NCBI GenBank assembly: GCA_030748455.1 | Contig: JASMLY010000014.1 | Coordinates: forward strand, 1-5,110 | DNA: 5,110 nt | Direction: 5' to 3' | Source of the DNA: Phycisphaerales bacterium | GTDB taxonomy: Bacteria; Planctomycetota; Phycisphaerae; Phycisphaerales; SM1A02 | Shown: one piece after another, positions 1-5,006 of the stretch | Numbering within the stretch: the stretch's first letter is position 1 | Layout: each line of letters opens with the position of its first letter | The notes under the pieces: generated by a model | What the model was told of the DNA's origin: nothing | Databases searched by the model: none | What the model saw: only the letters and a program-made list of their open reading frames with translations | Translations under genes and position numbers: made by a program

Positions 1-119
1 AAGCATCTAGATTAGAGCAAGTTTTAATCAAGGAAACTGTTGATATAGGATTGTTAGATCAATGCTTTCGCCAACTAAAACAATCATGTATCCAATGCCA
101 CACAACGTGGAGAAAGTAA
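1..119 (+). CDS. C-type cytochrome-like protein, C-terminal fragment (5' end outside window)
   Basis: An open frame enters from the left edge (first full codon at base 3) and ends at TAA 117-119, giving the last 38 residues of a protein. It contains a heme-attachment motif CIQCH (codons at 87-101), followed by TTWRK and the stop. A CxxCH a few residues from the C-terminus, followed by an aromatic residue and Arg and preceded by a helix-like stretch (LLDQCFRQLKQS), is the arrangement of cytochrome c'/c556-type four-helix-bundle cytochromes. Such proteins are exported and bind heme covalently in the periplasm. Only the tail is visible, so the signal peptide, axial ligand and exact family cannot be judged. 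It is convergent with the propeller gene on the minus strand. A chance open frame of this length is possible, but the motif placement makes that less likely. Confidence 0.68.
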   Translation, partial: ASRLEQVLIKETVDIGLLDQCFRQLKQSCIQCHTTWRK

Positions 120-207
120 CTACGTCTTGGTTTGGATATCTATACATCCTTGACATAAAAAAGTTCTGCATCTATTCCTAGGATGACTTTAAGTTGCTAA
201 TCATTAG

Positions 208-229
208 AACCGCAGTTTGTACTGTGGTT
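208..229 (+). terminator. Weak hairpin between convergent genes, possible terminator
   Basis: AACCGCAG (208-215) can pair with CTGTGGTT (222-229) across a 6-nt loop. In a plus-strand transcript the only imperfection is one G-U wobble, whereas in a minus-strand transcript it is an A-C mismatch. The plus-strand sequence that follows is T-rich (GTTAGTTTTGG...). It lies 89 nt after the cytochrome stop and about 20 nt beyond the propeller stop. The rest of 120-249 shows nothing else convincing. Confidence 0.3.
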
Positions 230-249
230 GTTAGTTTTGGTGTTGTGTT

Positions 250-1437
250 TTACGGACACGCACCCCAAGCAGCAATCATGTTCAAAAGGTCATGGATGTT
301 TATCACACCGTTACCGTCAGTATCACCAGCACATGAAGCGGGGCAGTCATCGCAAACGCCACCTTCGCCAAGCCAAGTGCCGCCCATGTCTGAACACGCT
401 GTTTCAGAAATTGCATGGCAACCAGTAGAAACGCAACACGCGCCTGTTGGAATAGGTGGTTCACCACAGTCATAACAACCATGCCCGTCAAGCCAAGTAC
501 CGCCCGTCTCTGCGCATAACTCCTCGGTCACAGTGATGCAATCGGTTCCAAAGCAACATCCGGACTCCCCTAGCAAACCGCTGGTGTGGGACCCGCCCCC
601 AGAAATCTGCACGAATGTTTCGCCAGCGGGTACGTCGCATTGACCATAGTTGTTGCGGCCCCACGCAATCGCTGTGCTATCTGAGCGTAATCCGATGGAG
701 TGGTTTTCACCTGCGAAAACCTGCACAAAGGTCTCGCCAGCAGGGACGTCGCATTGACCATAGTAGTTGTAGCCCCACGCGATTGCTGTGCCGCCAGCGC
801 GTAAGCCGATGGTGTGTGATTTGCCCGCAGCCACTTCTACAAAGGTCTCGCCAGCAGGGACGTCGCATTGACCATGGTAGTTGTCGCCCCACGCAATCGC
901 TGTGCCGTCAGCGCGTAAGCCGATGGTGTAGGACCTGCCTGCAGCAATCTCCACGAATGTTTCGCCAGCAGGGACGTCGGATTGACCAAAGTCGTTGAGG
1001 CCCCACGCAATTGCTGTGCCTTTTGCTCGCAAGCCGATGTTGTGGTAGTTGCCTGCAGCAATCTGCGTGAACGTCTCGCCAGCAGGGACGTCGCATTGAC
1101 CATAGAAGTTGGCACCCCACGCAATCGCTGTGCCGTCAGCGCGTAAGCCGATGTTGTGGTAGGTGCCTGCGAAAACCTGCACAAAGGTTTCGCCAGGAGG
1201 GACGTCGCATTGACCATAGTAGTTGTCGCCCCACGCAATTGCTGTGCCATCCGAGCGTAATCCGATGGTGTGGGAGTTGCCTGCAGCAATCTGCACAAAG
1301 GCTTCGCCAGGAGGGACGTCGCATTGACCATAGTCGTTGTTGCCCCACGCGATTGCAGGAGCAGGACTATCTGCAAATGATGTTCCGGTCAGGGTTAGAG
1401 CAAACATGGCCACGATTGAAGCGTAGATTTTTCGCAT
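250..1437 (-). CDS. Secreted seven-repeat RCC1/BLIP-II-type beta-propeller with Cys modules and dockerin-like tail
   Basis: Complete 395-residue protein. A signal peptide (residues 1-22, basic MRK then a hydrophobic core, likely cleavage after SFA) predicts export. Residues 28-292 hold seven tandem repeats of 38 residues (the last has 37), each of the form AIAWGxNxYGQCDVPxGExF, then V(Q/E)xxAGxxHxIGLR. This matches RCC1/BLIP-II propeller blades, and seven short blades fit a closed BLIP-II-like propeller. Two Cys-rich modules follow (293-324 and 332-365). Next comes one dockerin-like Ca2+ loop (372-383: D-x-D-x-N-G then D383) and a terminal WGACP. Such propellers usually act in protein binding, and no catalytic site is visible. 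The partner is unknown. The tail may mediate surface attachment or protein-protein contact, which is inference. The start is supported by a GAGAGGA Shine-Dalgarno 12 nt upstream and by the signal peptide. Its DNA is GC-richer than the nuclease gene (36/60 G+C in the line at 1081-1140). Confidence 0.93.
   Translation of the reverse strand: MRKIYASIVAMFALTLTGTSFADSPAPAIAWGNNDYGQCDVPPGEAFVQIAAGNSHTIGLRSDGTAIAWGDNYYGQCDVPPGETFVQVFAGTYHNIGLRADGTAIAWGANFYGQCDVPAGETFTQIAAGNYHNIGLRAKGTAIAWGLNDFGQSDVPAGETFVEIAAGRSYTIGLRADGTAIAWGDNYHGQCDVPAGETFVEVAAGKSHTIGLRAGGTAIAWGYNYYGQCDVPAGETFVQVFAGENHSIGLRSDSTAIAWGRNNYGQCDVPAGETFVQISGGGSHTSGLLGESGCCFGTDCITVTEELCAETGGTWLDGHGCYDCGEPPIPTGACCVSTGCHAISETACSDMGGTWLGEGGVCDDCPASCAGDTDGNGVINIHDLLNMIAAWGACP
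562..1356 (-). repeat. Seven tandem 114-bp coding repeats (propeller blades)
   Basis: Repeat units at 1356-1243, 1242-1129, 1128-1015, 1014-901, 900-787, 786-673 and 672-562 (the last is 111 bp). The period was checked directly: CAGGGACGTC recurs at 741 and 855, exactly 114 bp apart. Units are very similar at the DNA level as well as the protein level. Units 1 and 2 carry PPGE where the others carry PAGE. Units 2 and 6 share the VQVFAG variant, which suggests duplication or exchange among blades. Unit 4 lacks the otherwise conserved Cys (GQSDVP). The similarity also opens long spurious frames on both strands. Confidence 0.95.
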
Positions 1438-1438
1438 T

Positions 1439-1447
1439 GGGGGGGGG
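1439..1447. repeat. G9/C9 homopolymer between ribosome binding site and start codon
   Basis: Nine consecutive G on the plus strand (C9 in the propeller mRNA) lie between the Shine-Dalgarno and the ATG, one base from the start codon. Such tracts slip during replication. A change in length here would alter SD-to-start spacing without touching the reading frame. Sequencing or assembly error in tract length is also possible. Confidence 0.9.
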
Positions 1448-1449
1448 AT

Positions 1450-1456
1450 TCCTCTC
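1450..1456 (-). promoter_or_regulatory. Ribosome binding site of the propeller gene, long spacing
   Basis: The minus strand reads GAGAGGA, ending 12 nt before the ATG at 1437-1435. Most of that spacer is the C9 tract, so spacing is longer than the usual 5-9 nt. A second AGAGGAAT copy lies 19 bp further upstream (plus-strand ATTCCTCT at 1467-1474), making a short direct repeat in the leader. Confidence 0.6.
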
Positions 1457-1473
1457 AGTTAAACTTATTCCTC

Positions 1474-1501
1474 TAAAAATAGTACAAGAGTATTTTGTCA
1501 A
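1474..1501 (-). promoter_or_regulatory. Candidate sigma70-type promoter of the propeller gene
   Basis: The minus strand has a perfect TTGACA (1501-1496). It is followed after 16 nt by the weak -10 candidate TTTTTA (1479-1474), with alternative TATTTT after 14 nt. It lies about 37 nt before the start codon. The -35 is strong and the -10 is poor, so this is a suggestion only. Confidence 0.35.
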
Positions 1502-1578
1502 GTTTTACAGGAAACACAAGCATTATTTCTCAAAAGTGTCTTGCATCCCGCTTACGGAGCGATGGGGGGCATTTCAAC

Positions 1579-1604
1579 AGCACCTCCGCTAGTGCGGAGG
1601 TGCT
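1579..1604. terminator. Perfect 11-bp GC-rich hairpin, terminator-like but without a T-tract
   Basis: AGCACCTCCGC (1579-1589) and GCGGAGGTGCT (1594-1604) are perfect inverted repeats around a TAGT loop. It lies about 30 nt downstream of the remnant's stop codon on the minus strand and about 80 nt upstream of the propeller -35 box. This is where a terminator of the former gene would sit. Neither flank carries a T-run, so intrinsic termination would be weak. It could instead be a protein-binding palindrome or an mRNA 3'-end stabiliser. Confidence 0.45.
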
Positions 1605-1633
1605 ATGTGGGTGTAAATTTAGGGTGTTTGGTC

Positions 1634-1867
1634 TTACGGACACGCCCCCCAACTTGCAATCATGTTCAAAAGGTCATGGATGTTTACGACACCGTCACTG
1701 TTGATATCACCAGCACATGAAGCAGGGCAGTCATCGCAAACGCCGCCTTCGCCTAGCCAAGTGCCGCCGAGTGCCGTGCACGTCACTTCAGCGATCAGAT
1801 CGCATCCGCTACTGACGCAACACGCGCCTGTTGGAACAGGTGGTTCACCACAGTCATCACACTTATT
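1634..1867 (-). pseudogene. 5'-truncated remnant of a paralogue of the propeller gene (Cys module + dockerin-like tail)
   Basis: The minus strand reads from an in-frame stop (1870-1868) through 77 residues to TAA at 1636-1634, with no start codon before the only Met, deep in the dockerin part. It encodes CDDCGEPPVPTGACC, then a C...C...GGTWLGEGG..CDDC module, a Ca2+-loop-like segment (DINSDGVVNVHD) and the WGACP terminus. Aligned by eye with the tail of the propeller protein, 57 of 75 residues are identical. The DNA shares a 31-bp exact stretch (1655-1685) with the propeller gene's 3' end. Homology stops at about 1862, in the linker just before the last Cys module; everything 5' (signal peptide, body) is missing. 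The nuclease stop codon lies only about 40 bp away. The simplest reading is a gene whose front was lost when the nuclease segment arrived. A tail-only duplication is the alternative. Confidence 0.85.
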
Positions 1868-1905
1868 TCAATTGCGATTGGTCGATTTAACCAACATGCA
1901 TAAAG

Positions 1906-3009
1906 TTAATCCTCTTGGCTTTCTCTTTCAGTTAACTTCTTGGCGCGTTGAATTGAATTGTGTAATTGTTTTTGAAATTCTTCTTGTGAAGGCAAGTCGG
2001 TGAGATATTCCGCAACATGAATTCGTGATTCGCGAAGTTCAAGCATTTGAATTTGTTCTCCGCTCTCTTTCTTGCCAGTGCAAAGAATAATACCAATTGG
2101 AGGATTTTCACCTTCTTGCAGTTCGTGTTTTACGAGCCACTGAAGATACAACTCCATCTGACTTTTGTAACTCGGTTTAAAAACACCAACCTTCAAATCA
2201 ACGCAAACAAGTCGTTTCAATTTGCGGTTGTAAAAGAGAAGATCAATGAAATGGTTTTTGTTGTCAATTCGAATGCGCTTTTGTTTATCGATGAACGTAA
2301 ACCCAGAACCAAGTTCAAGCAAGAAACGGTGCATGTCTTTTAAGATTGCCGATTCAAAATCGGTTTCATAAAAGTCCTCGTCAAGATCTAAGAAGTCAAG
2401 CAGGTATGGGCTTCGAAGAACCATGTCGGGAGAGACGGTACCTGACTCTCGAGTTTGATCTAATTCTTCACGGATTACGGAATCAGGTAACGTTGCAATG
2501 GAAGTTCTTTCAAAGAGCATTGAGTTGATTCGCTCGTTAAGCCGCCGTACGCTCCACTGTTCTTGTTTACACATTTCGATGTAGAAATCGCGTTTTAATG
2601 GGTCTTTAATGCTGATTATTAACTTAATATGGCTCCAACTCAATTTGGTCCACACTGTAGACCAAATTGGCTCATCGGGAAACATTTCATAACATCTAAC
2701 CATTCTATTGAGATTAATCCTACTCCATCCGCTTCCATACTCACTTGTTAAATATGAAGACAGTGACTCTAGAATCTGTTTGCCATATTCAGCCCTGTCT
2801 TGTTTCAGTATGTCCTCGCTGATTTTCTTGCCTACATTCCAATAGAGCATTGAGAGTTCGGCGTTTACTGTTCTTGCAATAGTTTGCCGCGTCTTGTCAA
2901 TTAGAGAGCGGATATCAAAGAACAACGCAGGGGATTCCGGGGATTCATGCACTTCTTTTGACGTGGTTATTTTGTTATTGTTCTTTTGATTTCGCTTCTT
3001 TTTCGACAT
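1906..3009 (-). CDS. DUF1016/YhcG-type PD-(D/E)XK nuclease domain protein
   Basis: Complete 367-residue cytoplasmic protein without a signal peptide. After a Lys/Asn-rich lead (1-20), residues about 30-165 match the DUF1016 N-terminal region (MLYWNVGKKI at 54-63, YGKQIL at 75-80, LSWSHIKLI at 123-131). Residues about 195-345 form the PD-(D/E)XK nuclease domain: ESAILKDMHRFLLELGSGF with E219, FIDLLFYNRKLKRLVCVDLK with D256, D271 and K273, then YKSQMELYL and NPPIGIILCTGK. The family usually has ELK where this protein has DLK, a conservative change that keeps the acidic residue. Catalytic residues look intact and the length is normal. The family is predicted to cut DNA or RNA and often lies in type I restriction-modification loci; no hsdR/M/S genes are visible here. 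The start has a good AAGGA Shine-Dalgarno 9 nt upstream. Composition is AT-richer than its neighbours (21/60 G+C in the line at 2221-2280), consistent with transfer. Target and role are unknown. Confidence 0.92.
   Translation of the reverse strand: MSKKKRNQKNNNKITTSKEVHESPESPALFFDIRSLIDKTRQTIARTVNAELSMLYWNVGKKISEDILKQDRAEYGKQILESLSSYLTSEYGSGWSRINLNRMVRCYEMFPDEPIWSTVWTKLSWSHIKLIISIKDPLKRDFYIEMCKQEQWSVRRLNERINSMLFERTSIATLPDSVIREELDQTRESGTVSPDMVLRSPYLLDFLDLDEDFYETDFESAILKDMHRFLLELGSGFTFIDKQKRIRIDNKNHFIDLLFYNRKLKRLVCVDLKVGVFKPSYKSQMELYLQWLVKHELQEGENPPIGIILCTGKKESGEQIQMLELRESRIHVAEYLTDLPSQEEFQKQLHNSIQRAKKLTERESQED
2641..2669. repeat. 10-bp perfect inverted repeat inside the nuclease gene
   Basis: CAATTTGGTC (2641-2650) and GACCAAATTG (2660-2669) are exact reverse complements around a 9-nt loop. 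It lies within codons for PIWSTVWTKLS (residues 114-124), where two ATTTGG/CCAAAT-type Trp-containing codon stretches face each other. It may be a protein-binding palindrome or an mRNA hairpin, or may simply follow from the repeated Trp codons. Confidence 0.7.
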
Positions 3010-3015
3010 CGAATC

Positions 3016-3035
3016 GTTTCCTTAAAGTGGGAAAC
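3016..3035 (-). promoter_or_regulatory. Hairpin that would cover the nuclease Shine-Dalgarno
   Basis: In the minus-strand transcript GTTTCC (3035-3030) can pair with GGAAAC (3021-3016) across an 8-nt loop. The downstream arm contains most of the AAGGA ribosome binding site (3023-3019), which lies 9 nt before the nuclease ATG. A 6-bp stem is modest. If formed, it would reduce translation of the nuclease. Confidence 0.45.
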
Positions 3036-3064
3036 AATTCTAATGCCATCTTTGGTATATTCTG

Positions 3065-3093
3065 AGATTACTGCGGTTTTTCTACATTGCGAA
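3065..3093 (-). promoter_or_regulatory. Candidate promoter of the nuclease gene
   Basis: The minus strand has TTCGCA (3093-3088), a 17-nt spacer, then TAATCT (3070-3065). Each hexamer matches four of six consensus positions. It is about 55 nt before the nuclease start, in the 139-bp gap behind the protease. The nuclease could also be read through from the protease. Confidence 0.25.
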
Positions 3094-3148
3094 AAAAAGC
3101 ATCGTTGTTGCTATTTTCTATTTTGCAATAGATCATCGTGCATCGATG
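3092..3148 (-). terminator. Possible terminator of the protease gene
   Basis: After the protease stop the minus strand carries CATCG...CGATG, enclosing a small CTATT-GCAA-AATAG hairpin with a GNRA-type loop. A run of seven T (3098-3092) follows one base later. The T-tract is good, but the stems are short and AT-rich, so intrinsic termination would be inefficient. Confidence 0.35.
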
Positions 3149-4882
3149 TCACTCGCATGGCCCCCAGTTTCCGACAACGAGGAGTAGGTCAGATACATCG
3201 ACGATGCCGTCGCCGTTGAGGTCTGCAGGGGAATCCGTAAGCCCCCATTGGTCGATCACTACGAGCAAGTCGCTCACATCGACCGTACCGTTCTGGTCAA
3301 CATCACTATCGCAGACAGTTTCATCACAAGAATTATCTTCGCAGGTTGTCCCAGCGCCAAGCCAATTCCCGTTTGCAAATTCGCAATCAACACTTGTGCG
3401 GTTTAGGCAAATTCCTAAAGAGTCAATACAACACGCACCTTCTTCAAGAAGAGAACTTATTGCTGCATACGCATCTGGTAGAGGGCCTATGTGTCCAGTT
3501 GAAGGATTAACTTGTGCTTGACCCGTTTCAATGAGGAGTGTTCTCATTTCATCAGGTAAGAAATATGACCCAAGTTCATTGACTGCGTATGATTGCACTA
3601 ATAAGCATGCGCCAGCGACGATTGGGGTGGCAGATGATGTTCCACTGAAACTATTCGTGAAATCGCAATCGAGTTCATCCCACGTATCCCCATAACCAGT
3701 TGTCATCACACATTCTCCCCAACCCTGAAGATCAACTCGAGATCCATAGTTAGAAAAATTCAATCGCGCCTTCCAAGTATTGCCGTAGCAAGAATTGTAT
3801 GCACCACCAGCTCCAATCATAATTGCACCAGAATCATTCTCTGGCAGGAAGGGGTAATGCCCACCATTACCTTGTGAATATATCGATGCATCGAGATCTT
3901 GGGAGCCATTGCCTGCCGCTTCGCAGACGATGACATCATTTCCTACCGCGTAGAGAACTGCGTTGTAGTACGGTTCGTACCACTCGACTGGAACATAGCC
4001 ATATTGTGTTGAGCCATCCCAGTTTGGTCCTGGAATATGAATTTCTAAGAGAATAACTGAGCCACTTGGGACTCCAAAAAGAACTGTTTGATACAGCGCA
4101 GACATGCCGTTTTGCCAAGAAGTATCGTTGTCGTAGAGTGCAGCAAATTTTACTTCATCGACTCCGTAAGCAATCCCTGTTGTGCCAAAATCATTCCCTA
4201 AAGATGTCATGACACCCAATACTGCTGTGCCGTGTTCGCTTTCACTTGGCGTGTTTGGTCCAATTGCATCTATGTTTGGTAAGTCGCAATGTGCAGGATT
4301 AAATCCGCCTTCTAAATCGCAAACTTGTACGCCTTCGCCGTGTATTTCAAATGTGCTCCATACAAGTTCTGCACCTACTCCACCATAAGCCGCGGGATTT
4401 TCGTATCCTTGATACTGTTGGTAAGCTGGTGGTGTTATAGAAGCAGTTGTAGCAATCGGAACGGGCAACGCAATTTCAACAAGTGGTGATTGGTTAAGTA
4501 AATTGATCGCGTCGGATACATTTGCATTCTTTGGAAGTCGCATATACGCGCCTTGTCTAGGGTCAGCAATCTCTCTTTGTAACCGATATTCTGCACGCTG
4601 AAGCATTGTGCCTGCAATATCTTGTTGATCTAGAGGAATAATCAACTGCCATTCTGCGTTTTGAAGTTCAGTAATGTGATGCTCACCCCTGTCATGTAGC
4701 ATGGAGTTAATCGATGTCGTTGTGTTGAGCCCCTCAGCGATTCTCACAAAAAGGGCATCCTCGTGATAACCAAAGGGTATGGTTACGTGCGTTGGTTTTG
4801 CAGGCATGTTTCTTGGATTGAGTTCAGCAAAAACTGTATTGCTAAACAAGCAAAGGGTGGCGACAGGTAACATATTTTTCAT
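3149..4882 (-). CDS. Secreted subtilisin-like (S8) serine protease with Cys module and double dockerin-like tail
   Basis: Complete 577-residue protein. A signal peptide (1-19, likely cleaved after VFA) indicates export. Residues about 20-150 are probably a propeptide-like region. The peptidase S8 domain spans about 165-475 with all catalytic elements visible: Asp189 in VCDLEGGFN, His217 in SEHGTAVLG, oxyanion Asn325 in EAAGNGS, and nucleophile Ser416 in SGTSSATPIVAG. It should hydrolyse peptide bonds outside the cytoplasm; the substrate is unknown. A Cys-rich module follows (482-519: GACC, then Cys492, Cys500, NGNWLGAG, Cys514, Cys519). Two dockerin-like Ca2+ loops come next (D527-D538 and D554-D565), then NWGPCE. 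The related modules in the neighbouring propeller protein suggest a common export or attachment tail. An AAAGG-type Shine-Dalgarno 8 nt upstream supports this start; the next Met (residue 4) has no better site. Composition is intermediate (28/60 G+C in the line at 3841-3900). It is separated from the nuclease by 139 bp, so co-transcription is uncertain. Confidence 0.94.
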   Translation of the reverse strand: MKNMLPVATLCLFSNTVFAELNPRNMPAKPTHVTIPFGYHEDALFVRIAEGLNTTTSINSMLHDRGEHHITELQNAEWQLIIPLDQQDIAGTMLQRAEYRLQREIADPRQGAYMRLPKNANVSDAINLLNQSPLVEIALPVPIATTASITPPAYQQYQGYENPAAYGGVGAELVWSTFEIHGEGVQVCDLEGGFNPAHCDLPNIDAIGPNTPSESEHGTAVLGVMTSLGNDFGTTGIAYGVDEVKFAALYDNDTSWQNGMSALYQTVLFGVPSGSVILLEIHIPGPNWDGSTQYGYVPVEWYEPYYNAVLYAVGNDVIVCEAAGNGSQDLDASIYSQGNGGHYPFLPENDSGAIMIGAGGAYNSCYGNTWKARLNFSNYGSRVDLQGWGECVMTTGYGDTWDELDCDFTNSFSGTSSATPIVAGACLLVQSYAVNELGSYFLPDEMRTLLIETGQAQVNPSTGHIGPLPDAYAAISSLLEEGACCIDSLGICLNRTSVDCEFANGNWLGAGTTCEDNSCDETVCDSDVDQNGTVDVSDLLVVIDQWGLTDSPADLNGDGIVDVSDLLLVVGNWGPCE

Positions 4883-4938
4883 TTCTTCAACCTTTCCCGA
4901 GCCTTCAGATATGCAAGTCCCGTATTTATATATGCGTG

Positions 4939-4967
4939 ATGCTAGAAGAATCAGGTAATTAAATCAA
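4939..4967 (-). promoter_or_regulatory. Candidate promoter of the protease gene
   Basis: The minus strand has TTGATT (4967-4962), a 17-nt spacer, then TAGCAT (4944-4939), with four of six consensus matches each, about 57 nt before the start. A TATATAAAT stretch nearer the gene (around 4923-4932) is an alternative -10. AATCAGG occurs twice on the plus strand (4949-4955 and 4990-4996), 41 bp apart, and could be paired binding sites or chance. Confidence 0.3.
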
Positions 4968-5006
4968 GGAAAATGTCTTGTTATTATTTAATCAGGACTA
5001 ATTGCC

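Noticed and set aside
150..178. TTGACA on the plus strand with TATTCC 17 nt later
   Set aside because: The -10 is poor and no credible plus-strand gene follows; the open frame after it is antisense to the propeller tail.
562..1356. Regularly spaced repeats that might suggest a CRISPR array or satellite
   Set aside because: The 114-bp period is an exact multiple of three, continuous, without spacers, and encodes propeller blades in one frame.
615..1376. Long Arg/Ser/Cys-rich open frames on both strands overlapping the propeller gene
   Set aside because: They are by-products of the GC-rich repeats: no signal peptide, no family resemblance, and the repeats are conserved in the propeller frame.
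1871..1905. TTGGT/ACCAA hairpin (1878-1882, 1890-1894) as a nuclease terminator
   Set aside because: The stem is only 5 bp and no T-run follows on the minus strand.
3010..3148. The missing front half of the truncated propeller-type gene on the far side of the nuclease
   Set aside because: No blade motif, Cys module or signal peptide could be read there in any frame.
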